A DNA stretch of 64,000 nucleotides from Calditrichia bacterium (GTDB taxonomy: Bacteria; Calditrichota; Calditrichia; RBG-13-44-9; J075): positions 39,788-103,787 of the forward strand of contig JANQQU010000086.1 of the NCBI GenBank assembly GCA_028284905.1, written 5' to 3'. The notes beneath the pieces were generated by a model that did not search any database, had not been told where the DNA came from, and saw only the letters and a list, made by a program, of their open reading frames with translations. The translations under genes and the position numbers were made by a program. Shown one piece after another: positions 17,832 through 26,925 of the stretch; position 1 is the first letter of the stretch; each line of letters begins with the position of its first letter.

Positions 17832-19019
17832 ATGAAAAAAATTGTCACAAAAGTGATATTACTTCTCACACTTTTCCTGAGTAGCGCTGGCTTTTCTCAG
17901 GAGATCATTTTCACTCTTGCAAATCCCACTTTAAGTGGCGGTAGTCCTCCTACCACTTTTGAATTTGATGTGATGATTCAAGGTGATGTATCAGGCACAT
18001 TTTATGGTGATTTACTAATTTATATCGATTATAATACCGCCGCTTTTGGCACGGAAGTCGCCGCAAATTCAAATATCAATATCACTGCTGGTGGTCAAAT
18101 CGATGGGTTTATATATTCCCTGGTAGGCGGTGTTAATGGTACTGGCGCAAATGATAATGATGAAAATACATTTTCTGTGGCAATAGATTATGCGCTTGAT
18201 GGGAATACAGCTTTTGCAAATCCGCTTCCCACCTCACCAGTTCAATTGTTTAAAGTTTCACTCACAATTGATGATGATTCTCAAACTTCCGGACTAACAT
18301 TTAATGGCGGTTTAATGAGCGGTCAGCAGTATCAAGCCACAGGGACTCTTCCTGAGGATAGATATCCAAGTGTAGATACTAGTGACGACCTGGACAGCGC
18401 ATTACCGGTGGAATTAAATGTGCTGGAAGCATTGGTACAAGACGCACAAGTTGTTGTCCAGTGGTCGACCCAAAGTGAAGTAAACAACCTGGGCTTTGAA
18501 GTCTATCGTTCCACTGAGGAGAATGGTCTGTTCGACTTGATTTCTTCCTATGAAAATAATAGTGACCTGGAAGGCTCCGGAAACTCCAACACCTTGCGCG
18601 AATACAGTTATGTAGACGCACAGGCTGCCGGTGGCACCACTTACTGGTATCAAATTGCTGATGTCGATTTTGACGGTATTCGTACTTTCCACGGCCCGGT
18701 ATCGGTTGATGCGCCGGAGTTGTTGCCGGATGTGTTCAGCTTACATCAGAACTATCCCAATCCTTTTAATCCTTCTACGACAGTGCGCTACGATGTGCCT
18801 TCGAATCTGGATGGCCGCAGCCGTGTTTCCCTGGTGATTTATAACAGCCTCGGTATGAAGGTGAAAACTCTCTATAATGGCTACAAAGCTCCGGGTTTCC
18901 ACACAGAAGTGTGGGACGGCACCAATGATAATGGTGTGCGCACTGCATCTGGTATTTACTTCCTGCGTATGGTCGCTGATCGCTTTGTAAGCACGAAAAA
19001 GATGATTCTCTTGAAATAA
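17832..19019 (+). CDS. Secreted cohesin-like protein with fibronectin-like and C-terminal sorting domains
   Basis: This 395-residue protein has a signal peptide ending near SAGFSQ and a beta domain of about 170 residues resembling cohesins (SGGSPPTTFEFDVMIQG, DLLIYIDYNTAAFG). A fibronectin-like module follows (PVELNVLEALVQD to about residue 295), and then a C-terminal sorting domain with QNYPNPFNPSTTVRYDVP, SGIYFLRMVA and MILLK. Such endings direct export by a type IX-like system in Bacteroidota relatives and are common in Calditrichota. Its N-terminal domain is closely related to that of the next gene, so the pair arose by tandem duplication. An AAGGAG ribosome-binding site precedes the start. 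Confidence 0.8.
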   Translation: MKKIVTKVILLLTLFLSSAGFSQEIIFTLANPTLSGGSPPTTFEFDVMIQGDVSGTFYGDLLIYIDYNTAAFGTEVAANSNINITAGGQIDGFIYSLVGGVNGTGANDNDENTFSVAIDYALDGNTAFANPLPTSPVQLFKVSLTIDDDSQTSGLTFNGGLMSGQQYQATGTLPEDRYPSVDTSDDLDSALPVELNVLEALVQDAQVVVQWSTQSEVNNLGFEVYRSTEENGLFDLISSYENNSDLEGSGNSNTLREYSYVDAQAAGGTTYWYQIADVDFDGIRTFHGPVSVDAPELLPDVFSLHQNYPNPFNPSTTVRYDVPSNLDGRSRVSLVIYNSLGMKVKTLYNGYKAPGFHTEVWDGTNDNGVRTASGIYFLRMVADRFVSTKKMILLK

Positions 19020-19047
19020 TTTTTATACAAATATTTTAATATTTATA

Positions 19048-19083
19048 AACTGCCGGTAGTATTACTGCCGGCAGTTTTTTTTA
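19048..19083 (+). terminator. Rho-independent terminator
   Basis: A 9-bp stem (AACTGCCGG at 19048-19056 with CCGGCAGTT at 19068-19076) is followed by a run of eight or more T. It follows the first of the two paralogous secreted-protein genes. Confidence 0.9.
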
Positions 19084-19102
19084 GTATACTGAGGATGCTA
19101 AT

Positions 19103-19984
19103 ATGTCCGGAAGACGTCATTTCATTAATCATTGCCATTCTTTTCTATTCTTGCTTTTAGTAGGTTGGTCCCAAATAGTAAATGCCCAGGAAGACATCAC
19201 TTTCACTTTTTCCGATCCAGAGCTTGTCGGGGGAAGCCCACCGACGCAATTGGATTTTAATGTAATGATTCAGGGAAGCAATGGGGATACCCGTTATGGG
19301 GATATGCAGGTATATATAGAATATAACCCTGCTGTGTTTGGTAGCAATGTTGTTGAGAACGAAAAGATTAACGTAACACCTGGCAGTGCTTTGCCTTCAC
19401 CGTTTTACTCAATCGTCAATATCGTTGACAATACTGACAACATTTTCTCAATTACCCTTGATTATGTACCTGATGGTCTGACTGATTTTGCCGAAATTTT
19501 ACCGGATTCCCAAATCCAATTACTACAAATCTCGTTGGATATTTCTAATCACTCCCATTCCCCTGCCATTCGTTTTAATGAAGGATTAATGAGTGATCAG
19601 CAATTTCAGTATGATGGTAGTACATTATATGATCCGGTAGATGCCAGTGATGTGCTGGATATTGCCCTGGCGATTGGGGAGGAGACCGGGGCGATTGGCC
19701 CTTATGAAGGATTTTATCTTTCTCCGAATTATCCCAATCCGTTTAACCCGGTGACGCAAATCGTATTTCAGATTGCCGATGTCGAATTTACCTCCCTGAA
19801 AGTACATGATTTGTTAGGGCGGGAGGTTGCCACATTAATTCTTGAAAATTTATTACCCGGTAGTTACCAGACGCAATGGGATGGCCGTGATGACAGCGGA
19901 AAGCTGGTGGCCGGCGGTATGTATTTTTATCGTATGGTGAGCGGCGAGTTTTCCCAAACCCGGCGAATGATTTTACTGCGTTAA
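19103..19984 (+). CDS. Secreted cohesin-like protein with sorting domain (short paralogue)
   Basis: This 293-residue paralogue of the preceding protein shares the GGSPPTxxxFxVMIQG opening, the YIEYNPAVFG strand and the FNEGLMSDQQFQYDG segment. It lacks the fibronectin-like middle domain and passes directly to the sorting domain (SPNYPNPFNPVTQIVF, GGMYFYRMVS, MILLR). A signal peptide ends near VNAQ. The gene follows a strong terminator, so it probably has its own promoter in the short spacer. The function is unknown; the layout suggests a surface or matrix protein. Confidence 0.8.
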   Translation: MSGRRHFINHCHSFLFLLLVGWSQIVNAQEDITFTFSDPELVGGSPPTQLDFNVMIQGSNGDTRYGDMQVYIEYNPAVFGSNVVENEKINVTPGSALPSPFYSIVNIVDNTDNIFSITLDYVPDGLTDFAEILPDSQIQLLQISLDISNHSHSPAIRFNEGLMSDQQFQYDGSTLYDPVDASDVLDIALAIGEETGAIGPYEGFYLSPNYPNPFNPVTQIVFQIADVEFTSLKVHDLLGREVATLILENLLPGSYQTQWDGRDDSGKLVAGGMYFYRMVSGEFSQTRRMILLR

Positions 19985-20009
19985 AGAATATGCAAATATG
20001 CAAATGGGC

Positions 20010-20043
20010 AAATGGGCAAGTATGCATGCATATTTGCCCATTT
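20010..20043. terminator. Perfect intergenic palindrome between convergent genes
   Basis: AAATGGGCAA at 20010-20019 and its complement at 20034-20043 flank the self-complementary TATGCATGCATA. Repeats of TGCAAATGGGCA precede it. Its place between two convergent genes suggests a bidirectional terminator, although no clear T run follows on the + strand. Confidence 0.6.
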
Positions 20044-23000
20044 CTATTTTTCACTGACCTTCACATCCATCCCTGCCTTCGTTGCTTTGTAATCATCATT
20101 ATACATCGCTTCTACAACGGTAGGGGGCAGATGGAATTCTCCGACAGTTACCGCGCTGAGCTTAACAACAAAATCGTAGCTGCGTTGCCAGTTCCGTAAA
20201 TCGAAGAACCACATAATACGATCATCGCGAATATCGACATATTCTTCCCGGTTCAAGCGCCAATTGCGCATCCACCCGGGTCGGTCTTCCCCGGAAAGGC
20301 GAGTGTTAACGATTTCCCAACCGGAAGGCAGTACCTGCACCAATGCAATTTCGTCGATACGAATATTGGCGGGATTTTTAACCGAGAAATGTCCCCAGAA
20401 AGTGGTCCCTTGCTGAATGTCTGCCGGGGAAATCGGCTGTCCGTCGTCATTGAGCCAGCTGACATTCAAGGAGAGATTCTTCGCTTCATCCTGAACATCG
20501 CTGCGCAGCGGAACACCATCCCAGGCCAAAGTGGCAAAGGCGCGGGCGAGGTTGCTGGAGGAGGCTAAATCCAGGGTAAGATTTTCGCCAAAGCCTTCAT
20601 TGATCGAAAGTGTAAAACTACGTCCTTCGGTGTCGAAAGGAACTTTCTCGCCATTTGGCAATGTAATCGTTCCCTTCATACTTGGTGGCGTTTCGCTGTT
20701 GCCTTCCAAAGCTTTCAGATATTTCCCCAGGGAAAGCATCATGAACGCACTGGTTTGGGTAGAATACCAGAATCTGCTGGAAAGCGCCGTTGTTAATTCA
20801 TTCGCCAGTTGATCGGCCGCGCCCCAGTTTTCGAAAACGACCAGTTGCTCCAAAATAATTGCTTTATCGCGCAGGGTAGAGCCGTAGGTGCCGCTAAATT
20901 CGCTGTATTCCCGAACATCCATTCCCAGGTTACGGGTAATTTGGGTCGCAGTGCGATTGACACCAGCGAGCTGGTAGGCGCCGGCGAGCATCCACTTTTC
21001 GGCATTATCCATATCCGACATGCTGTTTTCCCGCAGTAAATTCATCGTGCCAATGGCCGGATCGCCGGCAAGGGCAAGCAGGTAGGCGCCGTATGCACGG
21101 CTTTTCAGACCGGGCCGTGTATCCATCGCTTTACTTTGCATATATCGCATCCAGCTGTTGTAGAGATCATCCGGGACGCTGTAGCCAAGCTTTTTCGCTT
21201 CAATCAGAAAATGCCCGGCATATAAGGTGCCCCATTCGGATGGATCATTATTGCCCGGCCAGTAGGCAAAAGCACCGGATGGCAGCTGGAAGCGCCGTAA
21301 TCGTTTAATTGCCCGATTGATATTGCGGTCCACTTCCCGTTGAATTTCCCGGGGATTGCTAAAGCGGTCATCACGCATCATATCGGTGAGATACAGCTGT
21401 GGAAAGACGGATGAGGTCGTCTGTTCAATACAGCCGTAGGGATAACGTACCAGCGACATCAGGCGATTCCCGAAATTCATACTCGGGCGGCGGCGTAAGC
21501 TGAGCTCCGCAAAATTGGAACCGGGGATACCGCGGTCGGGAATTTTGAATGTAATTGTCTTGCCTGGCTCAACCACCTTTTCTTCATCATCATAAATGCG
21601 CGGGGAGGAGGGACGCACGCTGATATCCGTTTCCGAAAAACTACTGAAAGCATCAGATTCGGCACGAATGGTAATTTTCGCCTGTCCAACAGCAGCATTG
21701 GCATTTATTTGAAAGAGCACATCCTGTTCGCCGACTTTCTCGAAATTGAGTGTTTGTTGCGTCGTGGTTGTTTGCAATGGCCCTTCCAGCGCCAGAGATA
21801 CATCCACATCGCCGATCTCCTCTTCCATGGCAAATACCGTTACCGGCACAGTAAATTGATCTGCAGGGCCAATTACGCGCGGCAGTGACGGCACTACCAT
21901 CAACTCGGTTTTGACCGGCACAGTCTTTTCCGCTTTGCCATACCGGCTGTTCTGTGCATTTACGACCATCACACGTACGGCACCGACATAATTCGGCATG
22001 GTAAACTCTATGGACGCTTTCCCATCGTCATCGGTCATCGTTGGTCCCTGGAAGAGCGCCACCGGTTTGAAGCGCTTCTTCTTGTCATTATCAAGTTGTG
22101 ATTGACGGTATTCTTCCGCGATGCCGCCACCAATTGAGAAGACATTTAATACATCGCCTTTATTTGCACCGATGATATCTGCAAAGAGGTCAAATGTTTG
22201 CACACCTAGGCGGAGCTTGCGGAAATAATGAGACCAGGGATCCGGTGTTTTGAAGCCGGTTAAATCCAGCAAGCCTTCGTCGACAACCGCTACGGTAAAC
22301 TGAGTCGGCTTCCTGTCCGTGGTGGCAAGATCAATCCTGAAATTTTCTCCAGAGCGAAGCTGCTCCGGCATGGTGATTTGCATCTGCTGATGCGTCGCCG
22401 GATTCTCGACATTGATCGGCACCACACCATACATGCGAATCGGGCGATCATTCAACGTTTGCGCATGCGGCTGAATGATTGATACCGAGACATAGGCGGT
22501 CGGCGCCATTTCCGCGGTAGTCGGAATGGGAATTGTCAATTCTTCATCCCCCGGGGAATAGGAATACCAGCGGGAACTAAGCACTTTCTGACCTTTTTCT
22601 ACCGAAAGGAGAATTGCCCCTTCCTGCGGAGCGGGGAAGCTGACCTGGACGGTTTCGCCAATCAGATAGCTGTCTTTGTCACTGCGCAGCGCCATCACGC
22701 CGGCATCTTTACTGCCACCGCCTTCTCCCCAGGGATAGGCCCGCATGAAAATACCGGCGGTATGTCCGGAGCTGCCATCCTGCACTTCGATAAAATAAGT
22801 GCCGCGATTCTCCGGAATAAAAGCGATTTGCTGCGGGGTAGCGGTGGAAACGACAGTGCCTTCACTAACCAGTTCCGTGCTGGCATCGCTTTTAAAGCGC
22901 AGGTAATAATCGCGAGAATTGTCATATTCCCACCACCAATAATAGGTGCCGCGATAGATGCGATAATTCAGTGATTTCCCCGGCACTGGGCGCCCTTCCT

Positions 23001-25605
23001 GATCAACCAGGATTGCCGGAATGCTCGCTTCCGCGCCGACCTTGGCATACCCATAGGCAAAATCCGGTTTTTGCAGACCAACATAATTTTCGAATGGTTC
23101 GATGGCAATTTGAGCGCGACCCGTGTTGGGTCGGCCTCCTTTTTCATAAACGCGCGCTTCCAACCGGGCACTGAGGGAGGAAGGCACATTTCGTAATGAA
23201 GGCAGTTGCCAGCTGATATTCGCATTACCGTTTAAATCCAGTTTGCCATCGTAGATCGTTTTTTCGATTTCGCGAAAGTCCATGGTCTGATTATCGAAAA
23301 CGAAATTTCGATATGCCGGGAAGGATTTCGGACGTTTTTGCAGCGTCAGGCGTACATCAGCATCGAGATTTGCGGCGGGATTGCCAAAAAGGTAATTACT
23401 TTGAAGCGTTGCATTCAGTTGCCGATCGGCGGCGCTTAGCGGCGTTTTTTCCGGGGTGACATTCACTTTCAGGCGAAAGGGGACGACGGTTTCAATCTTC
23501 AGGTTGTGATAAAAGGTGCTGCTGCCAACCAGCACTTCTACCCGCCAGTTGCCGGTCGGATCGTCAATGCCGCTGGTGAAATTGAAGTTATAAAAACCGT
23601 TCTTGCCATCGGTTGTCGTTTGTTCAAACGCTTTCCGGTTTCGTGGATTGTAAATCTTCATAGTAACCGGATGAGCGTCCGGGAAGGAGTTCTCGTCATT
23701 GCGCGCAATGACGGAGAGATTCACCGCATCGCCGGGCCGGTAAACACCTCGTTCGCTGTAAATGAAGGCGCGGGTGCCGCCGGGGACATCGGAGACCCCT
23801 TCCGTATCAAATGTGGAAAGGTTCCAGGCCATCTCGCCCGGCTTAACGACGCTGCGTTGCCCATCTTTACTGGCCTCGACATAAAAGACATCTTCATCAC
23901 CATCGACGGTAAATGAGACATAGCCATCACCATCGGTGCGCTTGCTGTCGATTTCCTGATTCTGATATGTTTTCAGGGTAATGTTTACCCCACTGAGCGG
24001 CCGGGCGGTTTCGATATCGGTGGTATAAATAATGTGCTCTTTATGAGCGCGTTTGTAAGTCAAGCCAATATCACTGACAGTCAGCGGCTTGTAAATATTC
24101 CCGTGGGCATAAAGATATCCGTGTGAGTACGGATTGGAATAGTAGTCTTCCCCATAATAATAGCGACTACGCCGTTCCTCAAACTCGGCCGGATCTCCGT
24201 ACATCATATCTTCGTGACGAAAATTTATGTGCACGAGATAAAGGCTGTTATCGCCCCGGGTGATCACCTGGGAAAGATCGAGTTCATTTTGCACCCACTC
24301 ATTCTGCGGAGCGCCAATAACCAGTGTATCGGTATGGACAACAACGCCAACCCGGTGTGTATAGCTATAATCAAAAGCTTCATTGCGGGTTTCGTTGCTG
24401 CTGAGCCGTTCCGTCTGAATAAATTGCCCGAGATTATTTTCAAAAACCTTTTTCACCTCGATGCGGACCCGGCTGAGATTAACGGTATGAAAACGAATTC
24501 TCCGATCGTTCACTGAGGGCAGAATAAAACCATCGCTGGCAAATTTCAATTGTGGCTTCAATTCTGCAAATTGCACCGCTTTGCTGTAGTTTTCTGATGT
24601 TTCGGTGCTCCAGCGGCTTTTCAGTCCCTGACTGACATTGACGTCATAACTGGTGCCATTTTTGAAATCGCCGGTAAGGTAAACTTTTTTCCCAACGGTT
24701 TTCATTTTGAAGTCGACAGCCGGGCTTACCGAAATCAATCCGGTAATGTCCTGCCGGGTATCGAGTTCATCGGAAAAATCGACCACAATCGTTGATTTTC
24801 CGGCGCTTTCTTCACGCTGGGAAATACTTTGCACGGCCAAATCGGAAATAGGGGAGAGGCTGAATTTCGATTGGTAATCCTCGGAAATTTCCAGCACATC
24901 TTTATCGATAGCGATATTAAAATTTTGTGTTTTGTCGCCGCGTTGGAATGCGGCGCTTGTAAAAGTAAAGCGCTTACCGGGATCTTCTCCCTGCCAGTTT
25001 AATGTTAACGCACGACTATCTCTTTGCAGGCTGGTTGCGTGGCGGATATTGTCCAGAGAAACATTCTCGGTAAATTCTACAGTGCCGATTACCTGCATGC
25101 TTTTAGGGTCACCATCGGTTTCCAATTGAAAATCGGTATCGACGCGGGTTATTTCCCGTCCGGCGGTTTCGAAACGGAATTGGAATGATTCCAGGGCATC
25201 TTTATGAAGCGGTAGCAGTTTGGGAAGATCGAGGGTCGCTTCGTAGGACTGTCGCAATGGTAACTTATTAACCGGTTTAAAAACGAGGGTGCGGGTATCT
25301 TTCCAGCTGGTTACCCCGTCAATTGCCGGTGAGAAGGAAAACACTTCGCTCTTTATCTGTTCCCCGGAGAGGTTGTCCTTTATGACCGGCGAGACAAATT
25401 TTACCTGAATATCTCCATCTGCAGAGATAATTCCGGAGGTTGCATGGCTGATCAAGCGGGCAGTTTCCAGCGGATAGGAAAGTTCCGGATCTTTTTCACC
25501 ACATCCCATTACCAGCGCTAAAACGATAACTGTAAATATTCTGAAACTGATTTTTGGGAGGATGTTGGAATGATGCCGTTGTTTAAGAGTATTTGTACGG
25601 AACAT
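20044..25605 (-). CDS. Bacterial alpha-2-macroglobulin-like lipoprotein with thioester
   Basis: This 1853-residue protein begins with a signal peptide and lipobox (LVMGC, C35), so it is a membrane-anchored lipoprotein. It has the bacterial alpha-2-macroglobulin (YfhM-like) architecture: repeated beta macroglobulin domains, a bait-region segment with KGDVLNVFSIGGG, an MPNYVGAVRVMVV A2M segment and the helical thioester domain with YPYGCIEQTTS. The Cys and Gln of CIEQ (near residue 1390) can form the internal thioester that traps attacking proteases. Family length is usually 1500-2000. Many homologues are paired with penicillin-binding protein 1C (pbpC); none is adjacent here. It probably protects the periplasm or envelope from foreign proteases. 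It is convergent with the secreted-protein genes. Confidence 0.9.
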   Translation of the reverse strand: MFRTNTLKQRHHSNILPKISFRIFTVIVLALVMGCGEKDPELSYPLETARLISHATSGIISADGDIQVKFVSPVIKDNLSGEQIKSEVFSFSPAIDGVTSWKDTRTLVFKPVNKLPLRQSYEATLDLPKLLPLHKDALESFQFRFETAGREITRVDTDFQLETDGDPKSMQVIGTVEFTENVSLDNIRHATSLQRDSRALTLNWQGEDPGKRFTFTSAAFQRGDKTQNFNIAIDKDVLEISEDYQSKFSLSPISDLAVQSISQREESAGKSTIVVDFSDELDTRQDITGLISVSPAVDFKMKTVGKKVYLTGDFKNGTSYDVNVSQGLKSRWSTETSENYSKAVQFAELKPQLKFASDGFILPSVNDRRIRFHTVNLSRVRIEVKKVFENNLGQFIQTERLSSNETRNEAFDYSYTHRVGVVVHTDTLVIGAPQNEWVQNELDLSQVITRGDNSLYLVHINFRHEDMMYGDPAEFEERRSRYYYGEDYYSNPYSHGYLYAHGNIYKPLTVSDIGLTYKRAHKEHIIYTTDIETARPLSGVNITLKTYQNQEIDSKRTDGDGYVSFTVDGDEDVFYVEASKDGQRSVVKPGEMAWNLSTFDTEGVSDVPGGTRAFIYSERGVYRPGDAVNLSVIARNDENSFPDAHPVTMKIYNPRNRKAFEQTTTDGKNGFYNFNFTSGIDDPTGNWRVEVLVGSSTFYHNLKIETVVPFRLKVNVTPEKTPLSAADRQLNATLQSNYLFGNPAANLDADVRLTLQKRPKSFPAYRNFVFDNQTMDFREIEKTIYDGKLDLNGNANISWQLPSLRNVPSSLSARLEARVYEKGGRPNTGRAQIAIEPFENYVGLQKPDFAYGYAKVGAEASIPAILVDQEGRPVPGKSLNYRIYRGTYYWWWEYDNSRDYYLRFKSDASTELVSEGTVVSTATPQQIAFIPENRGTYFIEVQDGSSGHTAGIFMRAYPWGEGGGSKDAGVMALRSDKDSYLIGETVQVSFPAPQEGAILLSVEKGQKVLSSRWYSYSPGDEELTIPIPTTAEMAPTAYVSVSIIQPHAQTLNDRPIRMYGVVPINVENPATHQQMQITMPEQLRSGENFRIDLATTDRKPTQFTVAVVDEGLLDLTGFKTPDPWSHYFRKLRLGVQTFDLFADIIGANKGDVLNVFSIGGGIAEEYRQSQLDNDKKKRFKPVALFQGPTMTDDDGKASIEFTMPNYVGAVRVMVVNAQNSRYGKAEKTVPVKTELMVVPSLPRVIGPADQFTVPVTVFAMEEEIGDVDVSLALEGPLQTTTTQQTLNFEKVGEQDVLFQINANAAVGQAKITIRAESDAFSSFSETDISVRPSSPRIYDDEEKVVEPGKTITFKIPDRGIPGSNFAELSLRRRPSMNFGNRLMSLVRYPYGCIEQTTSSVFPQLYLTDMMRDDRFSNPREIQREVDRNINRAIKRLRRFQLPSGAFAYWPGNNDPSEWGTLYAGHFLIEAKKLGYSVPDDLYNSWMRYMQSKAMDTRPGLKSRAYGAYLLALAGDPAIGTMNLLRENSMSDMDNAEKWMLAGAYQLAGVNRTATQITRNLGMDVREYSEFSGTYGSTLRDKAIILEQLVVFENWGAADQLANELTTALSSRFWYSTQTSAFMMLSLGKYLKALEGNSETPPSMKGTITLPNGEKVPFDTEGRSFTLSINEGFGENLTLDLASSSNLARAFATLAWDGVPLRSDVQDEAKNLSLNVSWLNDDGQPISPADIQQGTTFWGHFSVKNPANIRIDEIALVQVLPSGWEIVNTRLSGEDRPGWMRNWRLNREEYVDIRDDRIMWFFDLRNWQRSYDFVVKLSAVTVGEFHLPPTVVEAMYNDDYKATKAGMDVKVSEK

Positions 25606-25783
25606 GGCAACCTCTAAATGCTAACAATGAAAGGGCGATTTGCTATAAATTGAAAGTGTGGTGACTGGTCATATGATCAATATGTTGCGGGAGGCAAGAT
25701 AAAGAATAATTTCAGAAAAATAAAGTGCTTAATATCAGGAATAGGGATAACAGAAAGGTCGGTTGGGATTTCATCCGGAGAGA

Positions 25784-25815
25784 TTTCCTCCCCAAAGATG
25801 ACTTCGGGGAGGAAA
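25784..25815 (-). terminator. Hairpin downstream of the PfkB kinase gene
   Basis: A perfect 10-bp stem (TTTCCTCCCC at 25784-25793 with its complement at 25806-25815) lies 14 bases past the kinase stop. The T run after it on the - strand is weak, so termination is only likely. The rest of the 25606-25828 spacer shows no gene. Confidence 0.5.
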
Positions 25816-25828
25816 AGAAAAATTGATA

Positions 25829-26728
25829 TCAGAATGTCGTCATATCTCTGATGCGTTCAATGCGTTTATCGAGATCTTCACGCTGAATATTCTTCAGGCG
25901 ATTGTAACTGAAATCTTCGACCGTGAAAGAAGCGACAACGGTGCCATACACAATTGCCTTGCGCAGGTTCTGGTCATTAATTTCATCACAGCTGGATAGA
26001 TAGCCGAGAAATCCTCCGGCAAAACTATCGCCGGCGCCAGTGGGATCAACGACTTTTTCTACCGGAAAAGCCGGAACAATGAAGTAACCATCATTGTCGA
26101 CAAGCAAAGCGCCATGCTCTCCCTTTTTGACAACCAGTGCCCGCAGCCCCTCATTTAGAAGGATGTTGGCCGCCCGGTAAATGTTGTGTACTTCAGTCAG
26201 TTCAAAGAGTTCTTCGTCGTTCAGGATCATCACGTCAACTTTTTTCACCAGCGCCATCAAGGCATCTTTCTTACGATTAATCCAGAAATTCATCGTGTCC
26301 AAAACGCTTAAGCGAGGCTTATCCATTTGGTTGAGGACGTCCAGCTGCAGTTCCGGATCGATATTCGCGAGAAAAATAAACGGATCGTTGCGATAATGAT
26401 CAGGGATGGTTGGCTTGAAATTTTCGAAGACATTCAATTCGGTATAAAGCGTATCTCTTTTGTTGACGTTCAGGTGATAGCGTCCGCCCCAGCGAAATGT
26501 TTTCCCCTTTTCGACGGAAGTACCGGAAAGGTCCACATTGCGCGCTTTCAGAAACGTCAGATTATCCAGATTGAAATCTTCGCCGATAACGCCGACGACA
26601 TTCACTGGTGAAAAGAAGCTGGCTGCAGCGCCAAAATAAAGTGCGGAACCACCGATTGAATCATTAGCCTTTCCATAGGGAGTTTCCACATCATCCAGTG
26701 CAATCGAACCTACTACGAGTATTGACAT
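25829..26728 (-). CDS. PfkB-family sugar/nucleoside kinase
   Basis: This 299-residue kinase of the ribokinase/PfkB family has the N-terminal GSIALDD strand, the substrate-side GG pair (G26, G27) and the second signature DPTGAGDSFAGGF at residues 228-240, with D234 as the expected catalytic base. It transfers phosphate from ATP to a hydroxyl of a sugar or nucleoside; sequence alone does not tell which. It lies downstream of argS on the same strand, after a 197-base spacer containing a hairpin. Confidence 0.88.
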   Translation of the reverse strand: MSILVVGSIALDDVETPYGKANDSIGGSALYFGAAASFFSPVNVVGVIGEDFNLDNLTFLKARNVDLSGTSVEKGKTFRWGGRYHLNVNKRDTLYTELNVFENFKPTIPDHYRNDPFIFLANIDPELQLDVLNQMDKPRLSVLDTMNFWINRKKDALMALVKKVDVMILNDEELFELTEVHNIYRAANILLNEGLRALVVKKGEHGALLVDNDGYFIVPAFPVEKVVDPTGAGDSFAGGFLGYLSSCDEINDQNLRKAIVYGTVVASFTVEDFSYNRLKNIQREDLDKRIERIRDMTTF

Positions 26729-26820
26729 TTTATATCTCTCTCAACAATTTTAAATTCAGTCAATTAATGTATTTAACAGCCGTAAATCATTCGTCGAAAA
26801 CGGTTTGCCTGCGAACAAGA

Positions 26821-26869
26821 TTTACCCCTCTTCAATGTTTGCTGTGCTGCAAAACTAAAGAGGGGTAAA
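26821..26869 (-). other. Hairpin between argS and the kinase gene
   Basis: TTTACCCCTCTT at 26821-26832 pairs perfectly with AAGAGGGGTAAA at 26858-26869, around a 25-base loop. It could be a weak terminator or a processing site after argS; there is no T run on the correct side for a classical terminator. Confidence 0.5.
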
Positions 26870-26925
26870 AAAAATAAACGAAAATCTAACACTGCTGATT
26901 ATCCTGCAGCAATGCCTAAAAGCTA

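Noticed and set aside
26821..26869. Classical terminator after argS
   Set aside because: The stem is strong but the T run lies on the wrong side for the - strand transcript and the loop is long, so I kept it only as a hairpin.
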